DNA from: Alterinioella nitratireducens
GTDB lineage: Bacteria; Pseudomonadota; Alphaproteobacteria; Rhodobacterales; Rhodobacteraceae
Assembly: GCF_013155465.1 (NCBI RefSeq)
Contig: NZ_JABJVX010000006.1
Span: 124,001-188,000 of the forward strand
Direction of reading: 5' to 3'
Length of the DNA: 64,000 nucleotides
The position numbers and the translations under genes were made by a program. Shown here one piece after another: positions 44,213 through 52,163 of this stretch (its first letter is position 1; the number at the start of each line of letters is the position of its first letter). The notes beneath the pieces are model-generated. The model was not told the origin of the DNA. It worked only from the letters and a program-made list of their open reading frames with translations, and did not search any database.

Positions 44213-44249
44213 ATCGGGGCGCGCGCCAGCCATGGTCGCGCGCCCCGAT
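44213..44249. terminator. Strong hairpin upstream of ahcY (terminator or leader structure)
   Basis: A 13-base perfect stem: ATCGGGGCGCGCG, 11-base loop, CGCGCGCCCCGAT. It starts 20 bases after the stop of the 49-residue gene and ends 69 bases before the ahcY ATG. It lacks a U-tract, so it could be an RNA-stability or Rho-independent-like element, or part of the ahcY leader. It does not match the SAH riboswitch consensus I know. Confidence 0.6.
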
Positions 44250-44318
44250 CCATGTCTGCCCGACCGCCATTGCCCGCCCCCGACCCGCCTGCTATGTCGC
44301 GCGCAAATGGAGGCTCAC

Positions 44319-45701
44319 ATGACCGATTACACCGTCAAGGACATTTCACTGGCCGACTATGGCCGCAAGGAACTGGACATCGCCGAGACCGAGATGCCGG
44401 GCCTCATGGCCCTGCGCGAGGAATACGGCGATCAGAAACCCCTCAAGGGCGCCCGCATCGTCGGTTCCCTGCACATGACGATCCAGACCGCCGTTCTGAT
44501 CGAAACGCTGGTCGATCTCGGCGCCGATGTGCGGTGGGCGTCGTGCAACATCTTCTCGACCCAGGACCACGCGGCGGCGGCCATCGCCAGGGCCGGTATC
44601 CCCGTCTTCGCCATCAAGGGCCAGACGCTGGAGGAGCACTGGGATTACCTCGACAAATCCTTCCAGTTCGAGGACGGCGCCAACATGATCCTGGACGATG
44701 GCGGCGACGCGACCCTCTACGTCCTGCTCGGCGCCCGCATCGAGGCGGGCGAGGAATTCGGCGTCCCCACCTCGGAGGAGGAAGAGGTCATCCAGGCCCA
44801 GATCAGGAAACGCATGGCGGCCTCCCCCGGCTGGTTCACCCGCACCCGCGACGCGATCAAGGGCGTCTCCGAGGAGACCACCACCGGCGTCCACCGGCTT
44901 TATGATCTGCAAAAGAAAGGCACGCTCCCTTTCCCCGCGATCAACGTGAATGACTCCGTCACCAAATCCAAGTTCGACAACAAATATGGCTGCAAGGAAT
45001 CGCTGGTGGATGGCATCCGCCGCGCCACCGACACGATGATGGCCGGCAAGGTCGCCGTGGTCTGCGGCTATGGCGATGTCGGCAAGGGCTCCGCCGCCTC
45101 GCTGCGCGGTGCCGGCGCCCGCGTCAAGGTCACCGAGGCCGACCCGATCTGCGCGCTGCAAGCGGCGATGGACGGCTTCGAGGTCGTGCTGCTGGAAGAC
45201 GTGCTGTCGTCAGCGGACATCTTCATCACCACCACCGGCAACAAGGACGTGATCCGCATCGAGCATATGCGCCAGATGAAGGACATGGCCATCGTCGGCA
45301 ATATCGGCCATTTTGACAACGAGATCCAGGTCGCCGCCCTCAAGAACCACAAATGGACCAATATCAAGGACCAGGTGGACATGATCGAGATGCCGTCGGG
45401 CAACCGCCTGATCCTGCTCTCCGAGGGGCGCCTCCTGAACCTCGGCAACGCCACCGGCCATCCCAGCTTCGTCATGTCCGCCAGCTTCACCAACCAGGTG
45501 CTGGCGCAGATGGAACTCTGGCAGCGCGGCGACCAGTACGAGAACCGCGTCTACATCCTGCCCAAGAAACTCGACGAGAAAGTCGCCCGCCTGCACCTGG
45601 CCAAGATCGGCGTCAAGCTGACCCAACTGGACCAGGCCCAGGCCGACTATATCGGCGTGCCGGTGGACGGGCCCTTCAAGCCGGAGCATTACCGGTATTG
45701 A
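44319..45701 (+). CDS. ahcY: S-adenosylhomocysteine hydrolase
   Basis: A 460-residue cytosolic NAD-dependent enzyme that splits SAH into adenosine and homocysteine, relieving product inhibition of methyltransferases. The start [20 protein letters not shown] follows a GGAGG site. [20 protein letters not shown], the [17 protein letters not shown] segment (catalytic Lys/Asp), [20 protein letters not shown] (NAD site) and the C-terminal KPEHYRY tail (Lys and Tyr closing the active site) are all present. The insert found in bacterial and plant enzymes is visible near residues 165-200. Confidence 0.98.
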   Translation: MTDYTVKDISLADYGRKELDIAETEMPGLMALREEYGDQKPLKGARIVGSLHMTIQTAVLIETLVDLGADVRWASCNIFSTQDHAAAAIARAGIPVFAIKGQTLEEHWDYLDKSFQFEDGANMILDDGGDATLYVLLGARIEAGEEFGVPTSEEEEVIQAQIRKRMAASPGWFTRTRDAIKGVSEETTTGVHRLYDLQKKGTLPFPAINVNDSVTKSKFDNKYGCKESLVDGIRRATDTMMAGKVAVVCGYGDVGKGSAASLRGAGARVKVTEADPICALQAAMDGFEVVLLEDVLSSADIFITTTGNKDVIRIEHMRQMKDMAIVGNIGHFDNEIQVAALKNHKWTNIKDQVDMIEMPSGNRLILLSEGRLLNLGNATGHPSFVMSASFTNQVLAQMELWQRGDQYENRVYILPKKLDEKVARLHLAKIGVKLTQLDQAQADYIGVPVDGPFKPEHYRY

Positions 45702-45758
45702 GGGGGAGGATTGGGCCTGGTTGGAACGCTTTTGTACCCTAATCCTAAGAGGGAGTAG

Positions 45759-45787
45759 TTGAATCTTAACCCCACCCATGTTACATC
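45759..45787 (+). promoter_or_regulatory. Sigma-70-like promoter of candidate small RNA
   Basis: TTGAAT at 45759-45764 and TACATC at 45782-45787 with a 17-base spacer; each hexamer matches the consensus at four of six positions. Transcription would begin near 45794, directly at the first hairpin of the candidate RNA. Confidence 0.5.
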
Positions 45788-45793
45788 ACTTAC

Positions 45794-45911
45794 AGACAGG
45801 AAACTGTCGGCGACCCGTCATGCCGCGTGCAGGACGAGCGTTGCGGTGACCCGAACCTCAAAAGGTTCGGTTGCAAGCCGCTCCTAAAAACCGCCTCATC
45901 GGGCGGTTTTT
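45794..45911 (+). ncRNA. Candidate small structured RNA downstream of ahcY
   Basis: About 118 nt. Elements in order: GACAG-GAAA-CTGTC, a GNRA-tetraloop hairpin at 45795-45808; a CCGC/GCGG-closed arm at about 45822-45846; a perfect 8-base-pair hairpin CCGAACCT-CAAA-AGGTTCGG at 45851-45870; and the terminator at 45886-45911. A promoter-like sequence lies at the right distance upstream. No convincing reading frame fits. I do not recognise it as tRNA, tmRNA, SRP RNA, 6S or RNase P RNA. It could alternatively be only the 3' untranslated region of ahcY. Confidence 0.5.
45886..45911. terminator. Intrinsic terminator
   Basis: AAAAACCGCC, 6-base loop, GGCGGTTTTT. It ends rightward transcription from ahcY or the candidate small RNA, and its symmetry lets it also end the leftward DUF3800 gene, whose stop is only 6 bases away. 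Confidence 0.9.
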
Positions 45912-45916
45912 CTGAT

Positions 45917-46531
45917 TTATAGCACCATGATACCAAAGTATTCGTGCAGTCCCTTCGCATTCTCTTCGCCCCTGTGAATCCACATACGTGAGTAAGCTAC
46001 GGCATCGGCAAGTTGCAGCAGACGCGACGCAGCAGAATCAATCTGCACAACCGCGTCCACAGCCTTGAAGCGACCGTCATTGTCAGCAGCGTAACCGATA
46101 ATCCTTTGGCACTCAGGGTCGCTGTTGTGGTGGTTGCGATCTAAAACAAGCTCGACGTTTCCGATTCCGCGTCCACCGATTTGGTGTAATTTACGAAACT
46201 GGCCAACTGCGACCTTGACAGTTTCGATGACGTTGTTCGCGTAGATTGCCGCCGGCGTACCCTGCGTGACGGTGCCGAGACGGTTCATCATGACGATACC
46301 TTGAGGTCTGTCAGTCTGCGAAAAGCGCGTCAGAAGGCTTTGCAGATACTCTTTGCTCAAGTTCGCTGCATGCAACTCATTTGCATTGGGTTCCAGCAGG
46401 TCACTCAGTGATTTGTCCGCTCTCCCGCAATCGCGCGCCCAAGCCATGACGCAACCAAGCGCGAATCCATCTTCGCCCGCAGTACCGCATTCGTCAATGA
46501 AGCAAAGGATACGCTTATTCTGTGCCGCCAT
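45917..46531 (-). CDS. DUF3800 domain protein
   Basis: A 204-residue protein. The start MAAQNKRILCFIDECGTAGE at 46531 follows GAGAGGGCAAGG; an ATG 27 bases upstream is possible. The FIDECG motif, VELVLDRNHHNSD and IDSAASRLLQLADAVAYS match DUF3800, a family with acidic residues suggesting an RNase H-like nuclease fold, often found on mobile elements and defence-rich islands. Base composition is clearly AT-richer than the surrounding genes, suggesting acquisition. It overlaps the upstream winged-helix gene by 17 bases, so the two form a unit. Confidence 0.82.
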   Translation of the reverse strand: MAAQNKRILCFIDECGTAGEDGFALGCVMAWARDCGRADKSLSDLLEPNANELHAANLSKEYLQSLLTRFSQTDRPQGIVMMNRLGTVTQGTPAAIYANNVIETVKVAVGQFRKLHQIGGRGIGNVELVLDRNHHNSDPECQRIIGYAADNDGRFKAVDAVVQIDSAASRLLQLADAVAYSRMWIHRGEENAKGLHEYFGIMVL

Positions 46532-47039
46532 CGCCTTGCCCTCTCTTCGTTCGGGCATTCGCGCGGGCGTTCGGTTTCTCCGTCAGTTTGCGGGCTGCCT
46601 GCCTTTCTTTGCGTTCCTCTTCAAAATCTAGCTCCATTTCCTTGAGTCTTTTAACTAACCCGTTGAGGTGGTACGTATTAGAACCGTAATCGCCGGCCGC
46701 TGTGACGCGCTGTTCACGCATGACAAGCCCACGCTCTTCCAGCGCCTTAATATTTATCCTCAGGGTTTGCTCGGTAATTCCAATCCGTCCAGCAAGTTCG
46801 CGCTTGGAAGGAAACGGTGGGCGTTCCGGATTTATCCAATAACTCAGAAGCTGAGCGATGATGTTGAGTTGAGTCGCATTGATACCCAACCGCTTTTGCC
46901 CTCGAAGTAAGATATTCGGAATCCCTGTATACCCATGCGACAAAACTTTCGCACCGAAGATGCGTTCAGTTGAAGACTTCGGCGGCGAAGGCTTTGGCGT
47001 TGTTCTGGTCTTGGGCGTGCTGGTCGTTGATTTAGCCAT
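46515..47039 (-). CDS. Winged helix-turn-helix protein, mobile-element type
   Basis: A 174-residue protein. The start MAKSTTSTPKTRTTPKPSPP at 47039 is fixed by AAGGAGG 6 bases upstream. A Ser/Thr/Pro/Lys-rich flexible N-terminus (residues 1-25) precedes a winged helix (TQLNIIAQLLSYWINPERPP then FPSKRELAGRIGITEQTLRI), followed by a charged helix (EMELDFEEERKERQAARKL). It resembles helix-turn-helix proteins of plasmids and islands that act as regulators or replication accessories. It is AT-richer than the genome and is coupled to the DUF3800 gene. Confidence 0.8.
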   Translation of the reverse strand: MAKSTTSTPKTRTTPKPSPPKSSTERIFGAKVLSHGYTGIPNILLRGQKRLGINATQLNIIAQLLSYWINPERPPFPSKRELAGRIGITEQTLRINIKALEERGLVMREQRVTAAGDYGSNTYHLNGLVKRLKEMELDFEEERKERQAARKLTEKPNARANARTKRGQGDGGTE

Positions 47040-47412
47040 GTCGGGCCTCCTTGCCATATGATTTACGGAGGCTTGAGCATTGTCTCAATGGCTTGGCCGC
47101 GCCTTCGGGTGGTGACTTTTTCACCCCACCTGAATTATGGTATTCCGATGATCCGGGAGTCGCGATGCTCAGATCACGATGCTTAGCTGTAAGGAATCGC
47201 GCTATAGGTGGGATAGAAAATCTATCATACCCGTGGGATGGAATTTAAGTCAACGCGCTAGGCAAGATTTTTGTTTTATAGCCGCATTCGTGACGTTTCC
47301 AATGGTAGTGATCAGCCAAATTTTGGGCAATATCCGACCCCTTCCCTGTTTGTCAGCGAAGCTGGTTTCATTCTCGTCAAAAATCCTCCTGCAGCAAGCG
47401 TAGCACCCCCCC
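47040..47412. other. AT-rich non-coding stretch with two inverted repeats
   Basis: A 373-base gap upstream of the winged-helix gene. I find no credible gene. It contains GGTGA-CTTTT-TCACC at 47112-47126 and GATAG-AAAAT-CTATC at 47212-47226, both possible operators for the winged-helix protein. Composition shifts abruptly back to high GC at about 47400, marking the right edge of the islet. Confidence 0.6.
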
Positions 47413-47832
47413 TCACCGCCGATCCCGCCTCCGCATCTCCTCCAACCTCGCCATCTTCCGGTCCGTATCCCCCCATTCTGGCCTCCGATGCGGCCCGTTC
47501 TCCTCCTGCTCCTTGAACTTGTCCAGGGTCTCGTCCCCCTGAAACAGCCCCATCAGCTTGGCATGCATGAACGCCCGCAGCACGTCATTCATGCGCGGCC
47601 CGTACCCTGTCCCCATCTTGCGGAAGAACGTCACCACGTCCGCGTCCACCCGGATCGTCACCCGCTTTTTCCTCGGCGAGGCCTCCTCCGCGATCCGCGC
47701 CCAGTCGCGCGGCACCCGCTCGTTGATCCAGATGCGGTGATGCATGTCGAACTCGACCCGCGACATGTGGTCGATCGGATAGTGGTGATGTTCCCGCTGC
47801 GCTTTCGTCAGCGGTTTGCCATCCATGTTCAT
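47413..47832 (-). CDS. BrnA-like antitoxin family protein, no adjacent BrnT
   Basis: About 139 residues from the ATG at 47832 (MNMDGKPLTKAQREHHHYPI; a second ATG is two codons on). RKKRVTIRVDADVVTFFRKM followed by GTGYGPRMNDVLRAFM is the ribbon-helix-helix motif of BrnA-type antitoxins. These normally pair with an upstream brnT ribonuclease toxin gene, but none is present on either side. The tail is rich in charged residues. It may be a solitary RHH regulator. Confidence 0.82.
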   Translation of the reverse strand: MNMDGKPLTKAQREHHHYPIDHMSRVEFDMHHRIWINERVPRDWARIAEEASPRKKRVTIRVDADVVTFFRKMGTGYGPRMNDVLRAFMHAKLMGLFQGDETLDKFKEQEENGPHRRPEWGDTDRKMARLEEMRRRDRR

Positions 47833-47909
47833 GGCCCCGGTCTCCTGTCTGGAAATGTCTGCGGGGCCAGTCTGACGGCATTTTCCTAAAATCCCGTGAA
47901 AACGCATCC

Positions 47910-47942
47910 GGGGGTGTACGGGGGGTGCATCGGGGGGTGTAC
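47910..47942. repeat. G-run intergenic repeat, copy 2
   Basis: Identical over 33 bases to the reverse complement of 24098-24130: G-runs of five or six separated by TGTAC, TGCATC and TGTAC. The fourth G-run of copy 1 is replaced here by CGAAAGG, after which GGCACCCCCC and CATTTC match again. It lies between the BrnA-like gene and the small membrane protein gene. Confidence 0.85.
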
Positions 47943-47962
47943 CGAAAGGCACCCCCCCCATT

Positions 47963-48202
47963 TCAGTCCTCGCGGCGCAGCGATGCGGCACCTGAAATCA
48001 GGCGGATGCCATAGACGCCGATCACCACATGCAGCACGATGCCACCAAGGAAGCGCAGCGGCGCGCGGCCCAGGGTCATGGGCAGGTCGGGGTTGTAGCC
48101 AAGACTGGTCAACCCATTCATATCGCCTGTGAAAAGCGCGATGAGCAGCATGTAGGCGGCCAGGAGGATCATCAGCCAGCCAAAGATCTTGTCGAGTGTC
48201 AT
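47963..48202 (-). CDS. Small two-helix membrane protein
   Basis: A 79-residue protein starting MTLDKIFGWLMILLAAYMLL, with a second helix LRFLGGIVLHVVIGVYGIRL and a short basic C-terminus. The loop between them (GDMNGLTSLGYNPDLP) is periplasmic or cytoplasmic depending on topology. I recognise no family. It is divergent from the PLP enzyme gene. Confidence 0.75.
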   Translation of the reverse strand: MTLDKIFGWLMILLAAYMLLIALFTGDMNGLTSLGYNPDLPMTLGRAPLRFLGGIVLHVVIGVYGIRLISGAASLRRED

Positions 48203-48355
48203 GTTGGGCCTCGCAGGGGGTTGGGGGGCACAGAATGTGGGCGGAAAACGAGTCAGGTCGCATCTATGGGTCGTCCCGCCCCCCGCCCCGGTTCAATCCC
48301 TTCCCCTCGCCTGCGAAAAATGCAACGTTATCAGGTAGAAAGAGAAAGCCCTGCC

Positions 48356-49408
48356 ATGACCCCCTGGATCACCGACGCCATCCGCAAGATCGAGGCCGAT
48401 TTCCAGCGCTCGGCCGATACGCACTTGATAAAGCTGGATATTCCGGCACTTGCGGGCGTCGACCTTTACCTCAAGGATGAAAGCACACACCCCACCGGCA
48501 GTCTGAAGCACCGCCTCGGCAGATCCCTGTTCCTCTACGCGCTCTGCAACGGAAAACTCAGCGAAAACAAACCCATAATAGAAGCCTCCTCAGGTTCCAC
48601 CGCCGTCTCCGAGGCCTATTTCGCGCGCATGATCGGCCTGCCCTTCATCGCCGTCATGCCCCGCAGCACCGCGCGCAGCAAGATAAGGCTGATCGAACAT
48701 TACGGCGGCCAATGCCATTTCGTCGAAAGCGCCCCCCGGATGCATGACGAAGCGGTGCGCCTGGCCGCCGAAATGGGCGGCTATTTCATGGACCAGTTCG
48801 CCTTTGCAGAACGCGCAACCGATTGGCGCGGCAACAATAATATCGCCGAGAGCATCTTTACCCAGATGGCGCGCGAGGCCCATCCCGTCCCCCACACCAT
48901 CGTGATGAGTGCAGGGACCGGCGGCACCTCGGCCACGCTCGGGCGTTACATATTCTATAAAGGTCATGAGACAGACTTGGTCGTTGTGGACCCGGAAAAC
49001 TCGGTCTTCTACGACGCCTTTCGGACCGGCGACCGCAGCCTGACCGCCGAATGTTCCAGCATGATCGAAGGCATCGGGCGGCCCAAAGTGGAGCTGTCGT
49101 TCCAGCCCGACGTGATCACCGAGATGATGCAGGTGCCCGACCTGACCAGCGTCGCGACGATCCACTGGCTGCACAAGCTGACGGGACGCCGCGCGGGGCC
49201 GTCCACGGGCACCAACCTCTGGGGCGCGTTGCAGGTGGCCGGCGCGATGCGCGCGCGGGGTCAGACCGGTTCCATCGTGACGCTGCTTTGCGATGCGGGG
49301 GAACGCTATCTCGACACCTATCACGACCCGGCCTGGGTGGCCGAGTGCTTCGGCGATATCGCCCCCGTCATGGCCGAACTGGATGCGCGGTTCGGAGGGG
49401 CGGCGTGA
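48356..49408 (+). CDS. PLP-dependent cysteine synthase/desulfhydrase family enzyme (Cds1-like)
   Basis: A 350-residue fold-type II PLP enzyme. The start MTPWITDAIRKIEADFQRSA is typical of a subgroup that includes the L-cysteine desulfhydrase Cds1. The PLP lysine is in HPTGSLKHRLGRSL, the substrate loop is EASSGSTAVSEAYFA, the phosphate-binding stretch is SAGTGGTSATLGRY and the C-terminal segment is LLCDAGERYLDTY. The reaction is cysteine to pyruvate, sulfide and ammonia, or cysteine synthesis; sequence alone does not settle this. It leads a rightward cluster. Confidence 0.88.
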   Translation: MTPWITDAIRKIEADFQRSADTHLIKLDIPALAGVDLYLKDESTHPTGSLKHRLGRSLFLYALCNGKLSENKPIIEASSGSTAVSEAYFARMIGLPFIAVMPRSTARSKIRLIEHYGGQCHFVESAPRMHDEAVRLAAEMGGYFMDQFAFAERATDWRGNNNIAESIFTQMAREAHPVPHTIVMSAGTGGTSATLGRYIFYKGHETDLVVVDPENSVFYDAFRTGDRSLTAECSSMIEGIGRPKVELSFQPDVITEMMQVPDLTSVATIHWLHKLTGRRAGPSTGTNLWGALQVAGAMRARGQTGSIVTLLCDAGERYLDTYHDPAWVAECFGDIAPVMAELDARFGGAA

Positions 49409-49507
49409 CCGCCCGGAAACCGGACAAACCCGTGAGCTTTTCACGCGCGCCCTTCCGGTTTGCGTCCATTCGTGATCAGCTTCGGGAAACCGCGAAGGGG
49501 GGACGAG

Positions 49508-51055
49508 ATGAACGGTGCGGAAAGCCTTGTGAAGACCATGCTGGCCAGCGGGGTTGAGACCTGCTTCGCCAATCCCGGCACCTCCGAGATGCATTTCGTC
49601 GCGGCGCTGGATGACCACCCCGAGATGCGCTGCGTGCTGTGCCTGTTCGAGGGCGGCACCTCCGGCGCGGCGGATGGCTATTTCCGCATGGCGCGCAAAC
49701 CGGCGGCGACGATGCTGCACCTGGCACCGGGCTTCGGCAACGCCTTCTCGAACCTGCATAATGCGCGCAAGGCGGGCAGTGCCGTGGTCAACGTCATGGG
49801 CGAACATGCGACCTATCACCTGAAATATGAAAGCCCCCTCAAGGGCGATACGGACGGGATTTCGCAGGCGATCTCGCATTGGACCCGGACCAGCGAGACC
49901 GCCCTGGATGTGGCGGGTGACGGGGCCGCCGCGATCCGCGCGGCGCGGATGAAGAACGGCCAGATCGCCACCCTGATCCTGCCCGCCAACACCGCCTGGG
50001 GCGACGGCGCAGAGCCGGTCGAGGCCGCTGCGCCGCCCCCGCTTCTGCGTCCGTCCGATGACCTGCTGGATGCCGCGGCCGAGGCCCTGCGCCAGCCCGA
50101 TTCCGCCTTGTTGGTCGGGGGTCTGGCCCTGTTCGGGCCGGGGCGGGATCTTGCCTCGCGCGTCGCTGCCGGGGCGGGGTGTCGCCTGCTGGCCCCGCTT
50201 CATGCGGCCCGTCTGGATCGCGGCGCGGGCAGCCTGCCGATCGAGCAACTGGTCTATGTGATCGAGGCCAATCAGAAGATCCTCGCGGGTCTCAAGCACC
50301 TTGTCACCTGCGGCACCGGCGCGCCGGTCAACTTCTTCGCCTATCCCGGCAAGGGCTCGGTCCCGACCCCGCCGGACTGCCATATCCTCGACCTCTGCGA
50401 CGGCACGATGGATGTGGAATACGCATTGTCGGAACTGGCCAAGCGCCTGAACGCGCCGGATAATCCGCCCGCCCCTGTCCCGCTGGACCTGCCCGAGATG
50501 CCGGAGCCGGACGCAGACCTCACGCCCGAGACCGCCGCAGCCGTCATCGCCCGCCACATCCCCGAGAACGCCATCCTGGTCAACGAATCCGTCACCGCGG
50601 GCGCACCGTTGGCCGGGGCCACCTATGCCGCGCGCCGGCATGACTGGCTGCCCACGATGGGGGGCGCCATCGGTCAGGGCCTGCCCGCCGCCGTGGGGGC
50701 CGCCGTCGCCTGCCCTGACCGCAAGGTCATCGCGCTCAGCGGCGACGGATCGGCCATGTACACGTTGCAATCGCTCTGGACCATGGCGCGCGAGAGGCTG
50801 GACGTGACCGTGGTGATCTACGCCAATCGCGGCTACCAGATCCTGCATGGCGAGCTGAAAAACCTCGGGGTCACGCGGGTCGGGCGCAATGCCCACGCGA
50901 TGTTCGATGTCGAGGATCCGCTGCTGGATTGGGTCTCCATGGCGCGCGGCCACGGCGTCCCCGCCTCGAAGGTCACGACGCCGGGGGAGCTGTCCACCGC
51001 ATTGCAGACCGGCCTCGACACGGCAGGCCCCTATCTGATCGAGGTCACGCTGTAG
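49508..51055 (+). CDS. ThDP-dependent enzyme, acetolactate synthase/benzoylformate decarboxylase-like
   Basis: A 515-residue thiamine diphosphate enzyme. The start MNGAESLVKTMLASGVETCF at 49508 follows a GAAGGGGGGACG ribosome site. The cofactor-activating glutamate is in FANPGTSEMHFV and the ThDP/Mg motif is ALSGDGSAMYTLQSLWTMAR followed by VVIYANRGYQI. At 515 residues it is shorter than biosynthetic IlvB and has no regulatory-subunit gene nearby, so it is more likely a decarboxylase or carboligase of unknown substrate. Confidence 0.88.
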   Translation: MNGAESLVKTMLASGVETCFANPGTSEMHFVAALDDHPEMRCVLCLFEGGTSGAADGYFRMARKPAATMLHLAPGFGNAFSNLHNARKAGSAVVNVMGEHATYHLKYESPLKGDTDGISQAISHWTRTSETALDVAGDGAAAIRAARMKNGQIATLILPANTAWGDGAEPVEAAAPPPLLRPSDDLLDAAAEALRQPDSALLVGGLALFGPGRDLASRVAAGAGCRLLAPLHAARLDRGAGSLPIEQLVYVIEANQKILAGLKHLVTCGTGAPVNFFAYPGKGSVPTPPDCHILDLCDGTMDVEYALSELAKRLNAPDNPPAPVPLDLPEMPEPDADLTPETAAAVIARHIPENAILVNESVTAGAPLAGATYAARRHDWLPTMGGAIGQGLPAAVGAAVACPDRKVIALSGDGSAMYTLQSLWTMARERLDVTVVIYANRGYQILHGELKNLGVTRVGRNAHAMFDVEDPLLDWVSMARGHGVPASKVTTPGELSTALQTGLDTAGPYLIEVTL

Positions 51056-51086
51056 CGCGTGTCGAAAGGCGGAATTTGACGGCTAC

Positions 51087-51752
51087 GTGTCGGATTACGA
51101 AGATCAGCACAGTGCAAGCATCCGGCTGTCCGGAGAGGATCCGGGCTACTTCGCCGATTACAAGATCCGCGACCTGAAACGCCTTGCACAGACCTGGGGC
51201 ATGACCGCGCCCGCGATCCTGGATTTCGGCAGCGGCATGGGCAATTCGCTGCCCGCGTTCCGCAAGTATTTCCCCGACAGGCCGACCGTCTCCTCCGATG
51301 TGTCGGAGAAGAGCCTGGCGGAAGCGCAGGTTCGTTACGGCGCGCAGGAGGCGCAACTGCTGATCTCCGCCACCGAGATCCCGGCCCCTAGCGACAGTTT
51401 CGACATTACTTTCACCGCCTGCGTGTTCCACCGCATCCCGGAGGACGAGCATCTTCACTGGCTGCGCGAACTTCGCCGCGTCACCCGCCCCGGTGGCCGC
51501 CTGGTGATCTTCGAGCACAACCCGCTGAACCCCCTGACGCAGCATGCGGTGCGCAACTGCCCCTTTGACGAAAACGCCGTTCTGATCCGCGCGGGAGAGA
51601 TGCGCCGACGGCTGCGCAAGGCGGGCTGGACGGCCCCCCGCACCGAGTATCACGTGTTCTTCCCCCGCGCGCTGGCCCGGTTGCGCCCGCTTGAGGCGCG
51701 CCTGCGCTGGTGCCCCGCAGGCGCGCAATATGCCTGCTTTGCGACGGCCTGA
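51087..51752 (+). CDS. Class I SAM-dependent methyltransferase
   Basis: A 221-residue methyltransferase starting at a GTG (51087). The SAM-binding motif I is ILDFGSGMGNSLPAFRKYFP near residue 43, with SSDVSEKSLAEAQ (motif II acidic residue), and FDITFTACVFHRIPEDEHLH followed by LRRVTRPGGRLVIFEHNP typical of UbiE/methyltransferase-11 enzymes. It is 31 bases from the ThDP gene and 3 bases before gtrA, implying co-transcription with the glycosyl cluster. The methyl acceptor is unknown. Confidence 0.88.
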   Translation: MSDYEDQHSASIRLSGEDPGYFADYKIRDLKRLAQTWGMTAPAILDFGSGMGNSLPAFRKYFPDRPTVSSDVSEKSLAEAQVRYGAQEAQLLISATEIPAPSDSFDITFTACVFHRIPEDEHLHWLRELRRVTRPGGRLVIFEHNPLNPLTQHAVRNCPFDENAVLIRAGEMRRRLRKAGWTAPRTEYHVFFPRALARLRPLEARLRWCPAGAQYACFATA

Positions 51753-51755
51753 CGC

Positions 51756-52163
51756 ATGGCCATGACGCAGCAAAACACCCTCCTGAGCCTGTCCGTGCAG
51801 GTCTGGCGCTACGTGGTGGTCGGGCTGATCAATACCGGGCTCGGACTGGCGGTCATCCTCGCGCTGCATCTCGGCGCCGGGGTCGATCTGGTCCTGTCCA
51901 ACGCGGCGGGCTACGGGCTTGGCTGGCTGGTGGCCTACGGGCTCAACCGGTCATGGACCTTTGGCCATCGCGGACGCATCGACCGGACCCTGCCCGTCTT
52001 CCTGGTCCTGGTCCTGGTCGCCTTCGTGGCGAATATCCTGATCATTTCCATCCTTCAGACGCTGAACACCCCCTACCTTTTCGCACAGATCGCCGGAACG
52101 CTGTTCTACAGCGTCGCCGTTTTCCTCGGAGCCAGACATGTCGTTTTCATACACCGCATTTGA
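51756..52163 (+). CDS. gtrA: GtrA family membrane protein (lipid-linked sugar flippase type)
   Basis: A 135-residue protein with four membrane helices. YVVVGLINTGLGLAVILALH is the GtrA N-terminal signature, with NAAGYGLGWLVAYGLNRSWT and FYSVAVFLGARHVVF. GtrA proteins are proposed to flip undecaprenyl-phosphate-linked sugars across the inner membrane for polysaccharide modification. It overlaps the next gene by 26 bases. Confidence 0.92.
   Translation: MAMTQQNTLLSLSVQVWRYVVVGLINTGLGLAVILALHLGAGVDLVLSNAAGYGLGWLVAYGLNRSWTFGHRGRIDRTLPVFLVLVLVAFVANILIISILQTLNTPYLFAQIAGTLFYSVAVFLGARHVVFIHRI

Noticed and set aside
44193-44318. SAH riboswitch upstream of ahcY
   Set aside because: Only the isolated 13-bp hairpin is present; I cannot find the conserved SAH-binding core elements in the right order.
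45841-45900. tRNA-like or tmRNA 3' end (GGTTCG near the islet border, possible integration site)
   Set aside because: The T-arm consensus fails, since the GGTTCG is part of a perfect 8-bp hairpin with a CAAA loop, and there is no acceptor stem or CCA partner.
45702-47412. Prophage or integrative element
   Set aside because: No integrase, structural gene, or flanking direct repeat could be found; only the composition shift supports acquisition.
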